A stretch of 7,312 bases of DNA from Planctomycetota bacterium (GTDB lineage: Bacteria > Planctomycetota > PLA2 > JAEUHO01). The stretch is from assembly GCA_029213105.1 (NCBI GenBank), contig JARGNS010000124.1:1464-8775 (forward strand), written 5' to 3'. Below the pieces are notes generated by a model. That model made no database searches. It had not been told where the DNA came from and saw only the letters and a list, made by a program, of their open reading frames with translations. Made by a program: the position numbers and the translations under genes. Of this stretch, positions 1 through 5,836 are shown piece after piece; within the stretch, counting starts at the first letter, position 1; every line of letters begins with the position of its first letter.

Positions 1-486
1 CATGACGAGCACGGGAACCATGAAGAACGTGGCCAGGGACCACGCGACGCCGATGATGCCCGCGGCGATCTTCCCGACGATCCCGCTGCGCTCTTGGACG
101 GCGCGCAGCACCATGCCGACGGTTGCGGCAATCACGCCCCACAGGAGCAACGCGCCGAAGCGCTTCGAGGCCGCGCCCAGGGCGCTGCCGATGGTGGGGT
201 CGCCCCCAGCCATGCGCTGGGATGCGCCGGCGACCACCGCCGCCTGGAAGAAGAAGCTCAGCGTGTACGTGATCACGTAGAAGAGGAACGTCACCCCGTA
301 GAGCACGGGCTCCTCCGCATTCTCGATGGTCTCGACGTCGAGGAAGCCCATCGGAATGATGAACGACAAGCAGACGAGCGCGATCGAGATGCCCGATAGG
401 AGCGGCAGCACGAGCAGCTCGGGATCCTTCAGGAGGACCTTCCAGCTCTGTCCGATCAATCTGAAGCTGCGTGTGATGCGACCCAT
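1..486 (-). CDS. DUF6159-like multi-pass membrane protein (C-terminus cut by window edge)
   Basis: The reading frame is open from ATG at 486 to the left edge, giving the first 162 residues. The protein opens MGRITRSFRLIGQSWKVLLK, a basic amphipathic stretch followed at once by a hydrophobic segment. This N-terminus resembles what I know of the DUF6159 family, whose function is unknown. Four membrane helices are visible at about residues 24-46, 62-86, 108-131 and 138-161. A short acidic loop (about 49-60, DVETIENAEEP) lies between helices 1 and 2. The start is well supported: GGAGGA lies 6 nt upstream, the best ribosome binding site in the window. No catalytic motif is visible. The gene is divergent from the pentapeptide-repeat channel gene, separated by about 109 bp. 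The family assignment rests on remembered N-terminal similarity and membrane layout; a generic membrane protein of unknown function is the fallback. Confidence 0.8.
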   Translation of the reverse strand, partial: MGRITRSFRLIGQSWKVLLKDPELLVLPLLSGISIALVCLSFIIPMGFLDVETIENAEEPVLYGVTFLFYVITYTLSFFFQAAVVAGASQRMAGGDPTIGSALGAASKRFGALLLWGVIAATVGMVLRAVQERSGIVGKIAAGIIGVAWSLATFFMVPVLVM

Positions 487-492
487 GGCGAA

Positions 493-498
493 TCCTCC
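493..498 (-). promoter_or_regulatory. Ribosome binding site of the DUF6159-like gene
   Basis: The minus strand reads GGAGGA, six nucleotides before the ATG at 486. This is a near-consensus Shine-Dalgarno sequence at good spacing. It fixes the start codon and shows that this genome does use Shine-Dalgarno sites, although several neighbouring genes have none that is obvious. Confidence 0.7.
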
Positions 499-571
499 GT
501 ACGTGCCTCGAATGGTATCAGCCGGAGGGCGCTGACGGATCGGGACATGGTGGACGTTCCGCCCTGGTTGC

Positions 572-585
572 GCGCCTCGAGGCGC
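572..585. repeat. 14-bp perfect palindrome just upstream of the channel gene
   Basis: GCGCCTCGAGGCGC is identical to its reverse complement. It ends 10 nt before the ATG at 596, where a Shine-Dalgarno would normally sit, and lies in the 109-bp divergent gap. It could be a dimeric-regulator operator or an RNA hairpin affecting initiation. It could also be chance in GC-rich DNA. The sequence is directly visible; any function is inference. Confidence 0.4.
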
Positions 586-595
586 CGTCGCTAGC

Positions 596-1498
596 ATGAC
601 GCGCATGAGCCTCGCATGCCGCGCACCGAACTGTCCCCTCACCCCGCACGCCGAGCAGTCCCTCTGCTATCTGCATCTCAAGGAGGACGGCAAGGTCCGG
701 GCGCCGCTCCTCGCGTGCCTGAAGGAACAAGAGGAGCGCGGCGTCATTCGCATGGACGGCGTCCACCTGGTCGGAGCCGACCTCAGTGACATGACCTTGA
801 GCCTGCGCAACTTCCGCAACAGCGATCTGCGTGGAGCGGACTTCACCAACGTACGGCTTTCGCGCGTCGGATTCGACGACTCGGAACTCGACGACATCGT
901 CTTGGAGGATGCCATCCTCGAGAAGGTCGATCTGCGCCGGGTGCGCAGCATGAGCGGCGGCCGGACCTACGGCGCCATCTTCAAGGATGTCTTCCTGCCG
1001 GCCGGAGGGATCCTGGGCACCCGCTGCGCGTATGACGGACCGCGAGATCACGATCCCCTGAAGGCGGAGTCGGTCTACCGCAACCTCAAGGAGACCTACA
1101 AGAACCAGGGGGAGCACGAGACGTCGGGCCTCTACTACGAGCGGGAGATGGACATGCGGCGTCAACGATCGCACGGCTTCGATCGCTTCTGGTTGTCCGC
1201 ACTGTGGCTTTCGTGCGGCTACGGCGAACGGCCGAGGCGCGCGATCATGACGTCGATCGTAGTCGTCCTAGGCTATGCGCTGGCCTTCATGGCGCTCGAT
1301 CTGCGAGGGCCCGACGGGCCGATCGGCGGGCGCTTCATGGAGTGCGCCTACTTCAGCACCGTCACGTTCACGACCTTGGGGTACGGCGACATCATTCCCC
1401 TCGGCGCGGCCCGCTACATCGCGGCGACGGAGGCGTTCCTGGGTGCGTGGATGATGGCCCTGTTCGTCTTCGTGTTCTGCCGTCGGATGGTGCGCTAG
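596..1498 (+). CDS. Pentapeptide-repeat protein with C-terminal two-TM potassium-channel pore
   Basis: This 300-residue protein has four parts. Residues 8-27 hold a Cys/His cluster (C8, C13, H18, C24, H27) that could bind a metal. Residues about 57-117 carry degenerate pentapeptide repeats (for example ADLSD, SDLRGADFTN), which form a right-handed beta-helix. A charged linker at about 157-190 (ESVYRNLKETYKNQ, then YYEREMDMRRQ) is typical of pentapeptide proteins attached to a membrane segment. The C-terminus is an Ion_trans_2-type pore: TM1 about 216-234, pore helix and filter TLGYGD at 260-265, TM2 about 272-297. It probably forms a tetrameric K+-selective channel in the inner membrane with the repeat domain in the cytoplasm. 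The chain ends right after TM2, so there is no C-terminal RCK domain. ATG 596 has no clear Shine-Dalgarno; ATG 605 (residue 4) is an alternative. It converges on the SHMT gene with a 54-bp gap. Confidence 0.88.
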   Translation: MTRMSLACRAPNCPLTPHAEQSLCYLHLKEDGKVRAPLLACLKEQEERGVIRMDGVHLVGADLSDMTLSLRNFRNSDLRGADFTNVRLSRVGFDDSELDDIVLEDAILEKVDLRRVRSMSGGRTYGAIFKDVFLPAGGILGTRCAYDGPRDHDPLKAESVYRNLKETYKNQGEHETSGLYYEREMDMRRQRSHGFDRFWLSALWLSCGYGERPRRAIMTSIVVVLGYALAFMALDLRGPDGPIGGRFMECAYFSTVTFTTLGYGDIIPLGAARYIAATEAFLGAWMMALFVFVFCRRMVR

Positions 1499-1552
1499 CG
1501 AGAGCTCACGGACCGGTCCTGCCGGGGGCGCCGAAGTCGTCGCGGGTGCGCC
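1499..1552. other. Convergent intergenic gap with small inverted repeats, possible weak terminator
   Basis: This 54-bp gap separates two converging genes. It holds a perfect 10-bp palindrome GGACCGGTCC (1510-1519). It also holds a 6-bp inverted repeat, GGGCGC at 1526-1531 and GCGCCC at 1548-1553, with a 16-nt loop; its right arm touches the SHMT stop codon. No T-tract follows on either strand, so a classical intrinsic terminator is not supported. The place is right for a shared bidirectional terminator, but the evidence is thin. Confidence 0.25.
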
Positions 1553-2833
1553 CTAGTCGAGATCGGCGGACTGGAAGCCGTACTGCACATCGGGGAAGCG
1601 ATCGCGCAGGGCACCGACCTCCTCGTGGATGTTGCGTGCGTTGGTGACGGCCGCGTGCATCAGGTCGGCGACCTGGTCCATCTCGTCCGTGCCCATGCCG
1701 AAGCGCGTCATCTCCTGGACACCGAGGCGCACGCCGCTCGGGTTGAACGCGTTCTTGCCCGGCTCGCCGGGCAGGAGGTTCATGTTGCAGACGATGTCCT
1801 GGTCGCAGAGACGGGCGCTGACTTCCTTGCCACCACCGTAGGGCGAGACGTCGACGGCGACCTGATGGCTCTGGGTGAAGCCCTTGTCGGCCATGGCGAC
1901 GTGGAAGCCGCGCTTGGCGAGGCTGGCCCCGAGCGCCTGCGCATTGGCGATCGTCTTGCGAGCGTACGCCGCGCCGAACGCCTCGACCTCGAGCGCACTG
2001 ACGAGCAGGGCGGGCAGACTGAAGAGGTGGTGGTTGGAAGACGAACCGGGGAACACGCCCTTGTCGAGCGTCTTGCAGAAGGCCTCGTCCGTGCCGGGGC
2101 TGAGCATGACGCCACGCTGCGGGCCGAAGAAGGTCTTGTGGGTCGAGCCGTTGAGGGCGTCGGCGCCTTCGCGCAGCGGGTCCTGGAACGTACCTGCTGC
2201 GATGAGGCCGAGCACGTGGGCGCCGTCGTAGAGGATGCGCGTACCGGCCTCGGAGCAGACCTCGCGGAGGTCCGCGACCGGCTCGGGGAAGAGGAACAAG
2301 CTGCGACCGAGGACGATGACGGCCGGCTTCTCCCGGGCAATCAGGTCGCGCGCGGCCGGAACGTCGATGGTGTAGTCATCGTCGAGTGTCGGCCAGGGGA
2401 AAATGTTCTTGGTTCGCTTGCCCAGGCTGCCGATGCGGGCATGGCTGATGTGGCCGCCGCCCGCCACCGTGTGGGCGATGGCCGGGGCCCCCTGGGGCAC
2501 GATCCGGCTGAAGACCGCCTCGTTGGCGACGGTGCCCGAGATCGGGCGGACGTCGGCCCAGCCAGCGTCGAAGATGCGGCGCATCGTCTCGGCGGCCTCG
2601 GTCTCGATGACGTCGATGTACTGCGTGCCCTCGTAGTAGCGTCCGCCGGGATGACCCTCGGCGTAGCGATGCAGCAGGTCGGAGTCGAGCACGCTGCGAG
2701 CCGCCGGGGAGAGGACGTTCTCCGAGGCGATCAGGTTCAGCGTACGGCCGCGCCAGCGGTCGTTGGCCGCGACGGTCTCGCGAACCTGCTTGAGAAGGGC
2801 GGGTACCTGGGTCGTGGTCGTGTCGGCACTCAT
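1553..2833 (-). CDS. glyA: Serine hydroxymethyltransferase, divergent archaeal-like type
   Basis: This 426-residue PLP enzyme of fold type I should interconvert serine and glycine with tetrahydrofolate (or a related pterin) in the cytoplasm, feeding the one-carbon pool. SHMT signatures appear in order: LIASEN at 34-39, RYAEGHPGGRYYEG at 56-69 with the active-site tyrosines, GGGHISHA at 125-132 with the PLP-stacking histidine H128, YDGAHVLGL at 202-210 with D203 and H206, and GSTHKTFFGPQRG at 229-241 with Schiff-base lysine K233. SGVRLG at 366-371 has the carboxylate-binding R369. Length is normal (about 415-430). The lysine motif, the SLFLFPEPV stretch (178-186) and VQEMTRFGM (372-380) depart from E. 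coli GlyA and resemble archaeal SHMTs as I remember them. I chose ATG 2833 because the upstream extension (alternative start 2914) is low-complexity Pro/Arg-rich sequence. No Shine-Dalgarno is evident. A threonine-transaldolase activity cannot be excluded. Confidence 0.9.
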   Translation of the reverse strand: MSADTTTTQVPALLKQVRETVAANDRWRGRTLNLIASENVLSPAARSVLDSDLLHRYAEGHPGGRYYEGTQYIDVIETEAAETMRRIFDAGWADVRPISGTVANEAVFSRIVPQGAPAIAHTVAGGGHISHARIGSLGKRTKNIFPWPTLDDDYTIDVPAARDLIAREKPAVIVLGRSLFLFPEPVADLREVCSEAGTRILYDGAHVLGLIAAGTFQDPLREGADALNGSTHKTFFGPQRGVMLSPGTDEAFCKTLDKGVFPGSSSNHHLFSLPALLVSALEVEAFGAAYARKTIANAQALGASLAKRGFHVAMADKGFTQSHQVAVDVSPYGGGKEVSARLCDQDIVCNMNLLPGEPGKNAFNPSGVRLGVQEMTRFGMGTDEMDQVADLMHAAVTNARNIHEEVGALRDRFPDVQYGFQSADLD

Positions 2834-2863
2834 GCTTCGAAGTGTAGCGAGCCGGCGCCGGCG

Positions 2864-2908
2864 CCCCAGACGAGGACGGGCCGGGGCCCAAGACGAGTAC
2901 GGGCCCGG
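2864..2908. repeat. Imperfect tandem repeat of about 22 bp with GC-rich hairpin
   Basis: Two adjacent near-copies, at 2864-2885 and 2886-2908, share the core AGACGAG-N-ACGGGCC. On the minus strand, CCGGGCCC and GGGCCCCGG flank an 11-nt loop and can form a strong stem with one bulge (about 2883-2908). The element lies between the stop of the Ig-like protein gene (2935) and the SHMT start (2833). It could be a terminator or attenuator between the two, but no T-tract follows. The repeat is visible in the sequence; its role is inference. Confidence 0.4.
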
Positions 2909-2934
2909 CAACATCCCGAGGGGGGAGTCGAGGC

Positions 2935-3771
2935 CTACTTGGCGCGGGCCTTGAGCGTCGTCGACTCGGTCTCGGTGGCGAGCTCGATGCCCTGCTGCGA
3001 GGTCATGACCGAGGCGCGAGCCTGGGTCAGGTTGCGCGGGGGCACGCTGACGACCGTGACGGTGAGCTCGAAGTTCTGCTTCTGGTTGGGACGCAGCACG
3101 AAGCTCGACGACTCGGCCGACTGGCCGCTGCCGCTGATCGTGGCGCCGCGGTCACCGGTGCCGGAGGCGAACTTGAGGCACTCGGGGAGCTTCCAGACAA
3201 CCTTGAGGTCCGGCGTGAGGGCCGTACCGACGTCATTCTCGACGGTCAGGATGTAGATGAAGCTCTCACCCACCTCGAAGATGCCCTTGGCCTTGCGATC
3301 GATGTCGACGTCGATCATCTCGAGCTGGATGGCGGGGAGACCCTTGATGAGGACACCGCAGTAGCAGCCGGCGGCGGCCCAGCCACGCTCTTCGCGTGCC
3401 GAGGCACTGACGCGGCGCTCGCCCGGATCGTCCGAGACGAACTTGCGCGTGAGGCTGCGCTCTTCGCCGGGCTCGAGGCGCTCGATCTTGACGGCGAGGG
3501 CATCGCTGCCCACCTGCGTCACACCCTCGTGCCCACGCAGTGCGAGGGTCACGTTGGAGAGGGCCAGATCGCCCGTGTTGCGGACAGTGGCCGTGACTTC
3601 GAAGGGATCGCCGACGAGGACGATCTTGCTCGGGGTCACATGGCAACGCACCTCCATGTCGAGGCGATGGCAGTCGTTGTCATCGTCGGCAGCCGTGGCG
3701 GTCGACGGGATCAGCGAGAAGCCGACGAGCGCAAGGGCCGCGACGGCGAACGTGAGACGGGTACGGAACAT
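2935..3771 (-). CDS. Exported protein with two Ig-like (DUF11/CARDB-type) repeats
   Basis: This 278-residue protein has a clear Sec signal peptide: MFRTRLTF, a hydrophobic core at about 8-20, and likely cleavage after TATA (about residue 27-28). The mature part begins with the acidic stretch DDDNDC. Two beta-sandwich repeats follow. The first, at about 46-125, includes VLVGDPFEVTATVRNTG, the hallmark phrasing of DUF11/CARDB domains. The second, at about 148-275, includes FEVGESFIYILTVENDVG and PNQKQNFELTVTVV. Five cysteines (34, 43, 136, 138, 198) could form disulfides outside the cytoplasm. Such proteins are common in planctomycetes and related phyla and are thought to be structural or adhesive envelope components; no enzymatic motif is seen. 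ATG 3771 is preferred because it is preceded by AGGTGGAGGA and leads straight into the signal peptide. An in-frame GTG at 3789 is the alternative start. Confidence 0.82.
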   Translation of the reverse strand: MFRTRLTFAVAALALVGFSLIPSTATAADDDNDCHRLDMEVRCHVTPSKIVLVGDPFEVTATVRNTGDLALSNVTLALRGHEGVTQVGSDALAVKIERLEPGEERSLTRKFVSDDPGERRVSASAREERGWAAAGCYCGVLIKGLPAIQLEMIDVDIDRKAKGIFEVGESFIYILTVENDVGTALTPDLKVVWKLPECLKFASGTGDRGATISGSGQSAESSSFVLRPNQKQNFELTVTVVSVPPRNLTQARASVMTSQQGIELATETESTTLKARAK

Positions 3772-3908
3772 GGGTCCTCCACCTGGCACTTCGTCCTCCG
3801 GTCCTCCGGAGACGGAGTGCGGTACCTCCGTAAGCCCCGGATCCTACCCAAAGGGGGCCCCGGACGTGAGTGCTTGACGCAGCCAGGGGGCGGGGGCAGC
3901 CTGCCTTC
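3772..3908. other. Divergent intergenic region, presumed promoters for both flanking genes
   Basis: This 137-bp gap lies between two divergent starts, so it must serve both genes or contain two promoters. It holds a tandem 8-bp repeat GTCCTCCG (3793-3800 and 3801-3808), the palindrome GGGGCCCC (3854-3861) and a repeated GCCCCGG (3834-3840 and 3857-3863). I could not identify convincing -35/-10 boxes on either strand. Part of it becomes coding if the GTG at 3870 is the true start of the right-hand gene. Confidence 0.35.
3775..3784 (-). promoter_or_regulatory. Ribosome binding site of the Ig-like repeat protein gene
   Basis: The minus strand reads AGGTGGAGGA just before the ATG at 3771. AGGTGG sits 7 nt from the start and GGAGGA 3 nt from it. 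This supports ATG 3771 over GTG 3789. A second GGAGGA lies ahead of the GTG (plus-strand TCCTCC at 3794-3799), so the upstream start cannot be ruled out. Confidence 0.5.
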
Positions 3909-5834
3909 ATGGGCGCGGGCATCATCAAGACGGACGAATTGGGCGTGAGAGCGGGCCCCGAGGCCCTGCTGGGGCGCCTCCTGCTGGTGGGGCTGCTCCT
4001 GCTGCTCGGCCCGCCCGTCGCGCTGCGGGCCGCCCCGCCGAAGCCCGCCGTGATGGCCGTGCTCGGCTGTGGCACGGACGGCGGCCGGCTCGAGGCAGCC
4101 CGCCTCAGCGCCGAGTTCCTGGCCGGCAAGGCCACGCGCACGGGGCCCCTGGAGGGGGGTGTCCGTGTCCTGGCGTTCGACGATCAGGGCACGCCCGCCG
4201 GCCTGAAGAAGGCCCTGAAGGCGCTGCGCGCCAAGAAGCCGGTGGGGGTGTTGGCCCTGCCGAGCCGCGATCTGGAGGAGGCCTACTGGACGGCGGCGCG
4301 GCGGTTGCCCGTGGCGTGGATCACGCTGACGGGCCGGAGCCCCAATCCACTGGAGGCCCCGGGCTACCTCTGGCATCTCGGCCCGACGCCGACGGGGCAG
4401 GCCATCGTGGCGGCGGACGGCATGCTGGCTCCGCTGGCCGCCCGACGGGTGGGCGTGCTGCATGCCCCCACGCGTCGCGGTCTGACCATGGCGGCGACCT
4501 TCGGACGCAATCTCAGCGCCCGCATCGCCCTGGCGGGGGCGCGCAGCTGGGAGGCTGACGACGGACCGGACAGCCTGGCGAGTCTGCGGGCGTTCGAGGC
4601 GGAATGGATCTACGTGGCGCTGGCCGGTGCGCCACTGCAGCACTTCGTGAAGACGCTGGCCGCCTCGGACTGGCGACCGCAGCTCCTGTTTGCCGACGGG
4701 GCACGGGACGCGAGCCTGCTGGCCCTCGCCGGCGATGCGCTCGAGGGCTGTGCCTTCCTCGATGGCGGGGATCCCGAGATGCAGGGCCGCCGTGGCGAGG
4801 CGTTGCTCGATGCCCTCGATGGGGCCGACAAGCCGGTCGAAGCGATCAGCGCCCGGGCCGGCGAAGCGGCCCGGCGCATCCTGGCGGCCGTCGCCGATGC
4901 GGAGAGCACCAAGCTCAAGCGCGTCGTGGAGGCCTTCCAATCCGACCAGCCCAAGCCGGGCCTGCTCGGCAAGCTCTCGTTCGGTCGCGATGGGTCGGTG
5001 CACGCGTATGGCTACACGTGGTGGCGCGTGCAGAAGGGCCAGTACGAGGCCTGGCCTGACGGGCTTCTGCCCACCGTGGGCTGCGGCCCTCCGATCGGGT
5101 TCGGGCGGCCGCGTACCGCGCGCCGCAACGACCGTGGCAAGCTGGGCTACCTGACATGGGGCAGCGCGGACAAGCGCAGCATCGACGCCGACCTGCTCGC
5201 CATCGGGCTGTCGACCGGGGGCAGGGATGCCGAACTCGACGAGATGGTGCGGCGGGAGATCCAGGGGCGCGCGATCCGCATCGCCAACCGCTTGTTCCGC
5301 CGGGAGCCGGACGGCACGCCGACGCCGGGGTTGTCGTGGGGCATGGCGTTCACGACGGAGAAGCCTCCGGAGGATGTCTCACGCGGTTCGATCTGGCTGG
5401 CGATCTGCGCCGGGGATCATGAGGCCGCAGGCGGGCAGGCCTTCGGCTCGTGGGTGGCCGTGTACACGACCTTCCTGAAACGCACGATGTACATCGACCG
5501 CAAGTTGGATCCGGTCCTCTCCGTGGCCGATCGCAAGCTGGTCGACGGCACCTACCGCTGGGGCACGGACCGGGCCGCGAACTTCCGCGCCGACAAGATC
5601 CGCTGCCTGATGGACGGCTTCGCGAGTGCCATGGCCCTGACCTTGAGCCATGAGTACGGCCATCTCTGCGGGTGCGGCCACGACACGGAGCACCCGACCT
5701 CGATCATGAACGTGGTGGCCGGAGCCGGCGCGTCGTGGGAGGACGCGGTTTGGATTCCCAAGCACCAGAAGAAGGTCACCACGACGCTCGGCATCGAGGC
5801 GCACCCGCCCAAGGAGCGCAAGCGTTCCAAGTGA
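3909..5834 (+). CDS. Secreted fusion of a LivJ-like periplasmic-binding domain and a metzincin metalloprotease
   Basis: This 641-residue protein appears to join two folds. After a signal sequence or anchor (core about 20-34), residues about 46-385 resemble a type 1 periplasmic-binding domain of the branched-chain amino acid (Peripla_BP_6) kind: VRVLAFDDQGTPAGLKKALK, VGVLALPSRD, ARRVGVLHAP, and the closing GKLSFGRDGSVHAYGYTWWR followed by VQKGQYE. Residues about 410-641 carry HEYGHLCGCGH at 581-591, an exact HExxHxxGxxH zinc site with catalytic E582, then SIMN with Met-turn M600, nine residues after the third histidine as in matrixin-type metzincins. It is probably a zinc endopeptidase acting outside the cytoplasm. 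The substrate is unknown, and the binding domain may sense or present a ligand. Start choice is uncertain: GTG 3870 and GTG 3945 are in frame, and 3945 would give a more compact signal peptide. The stop overlaps a possible GTG start of the next gene. The C-terminus is lysine-rich. Confidence 0.82.
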   Translation: MGAGIIKTDELGVRAGPEALLGRLLLVGLLLLLGPPVALRAAPPKPAVMAVLGCGTDGGRLEAARLSAEFLAGKATRTGPLEGGVRVLAFDDQGTPAGLKKALKALRAKKPVGVLALPSRDLEEAYWTAARRLPVAWITLTGRSPNPLEAPGYLWHLGPTPTGQAIVAADGMLAPLAARRVGVLHAPTRRGLTMAATFGRNLSARIALAGARSWEADDGPDSLASLRAFEAEWIYVALAGAPLQHFVKTLAASDWRPQLLFADGARDASLLALAGDALEGCAFLDGGDPEMQGRRGEALLDALDGADKPVEAISARAGEAARRILAAVADAESTKLKRVVEAFQSDQPKPGLLGKLSFGRDGSVHAYGYTWWRVQKGQYEAWPDGLLPTVGCGPPIGFGRPRTARRNDRGKLGYLTWGSADKRSIDADLLAIGLSTGGRDAELDEMVRREIQGRAIRIANRLFRREPDGTPTPGLSWGMAFTTEKPPEDVSRGSIWLAICAGDHEAAGGQAFGSWVAVYTTFLKRTMYIDRKLDPVLSVADRKLVDGTYRWGTDRAANFRADKIRCLMDGFASAMALTLSHEYGHLCGCGHDTEHPTSIMNVVAGAGASWEDAVWIPKHQKKVTTTLGIEAHPPKERKRSK

Positions 5835-5836
5835 CG

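Noticed and set aside
512..517. Possible -10 box (TACCAT, minus strand, preceded by TGA) for the DUF6159-like gene
   Set aside because: Only four of six bases match the consensus and no -35 box is found at suitable spacing, so it is not reported as a promoter.
2834..2914. N-terminal extension of the SHMT from an ATG at 2914
   Set aside because: The added 27 residues are Pro/Arg-rich, are encoded by the tandem-repeat DNA and resemble no SHMT N-terminus; ATG 2833 gives a normal-length enzyme.
1625..3256. 543-codon plus-strand open frame running through the SHMT and Ig-like protein genes
   Set aside because: It lies antisense to two well-supported genes across their intergenic gap, and its translation is Ala/Arg/Gly/Val-rich with no recognisable domain. 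High GC removes stop codons from the opposite strand.
3711..5003. 430-codon minus-strand open frame opposite the binding-domain half of the protease gene
   Set aside because: Its translation is rich in Arg, Gln and Gly with no family signature, and it overlaps the start of the Ig-like protein gene; a shadow frame.
5672..5836. Upstream extension of the toroid gene's open frame into the protease gene
   Set aside because: This part overlaps the protease's conserved Met-turn region in another frame and would put 55 residues before a clear signal peptide; ATG 5837 is the sensible start.
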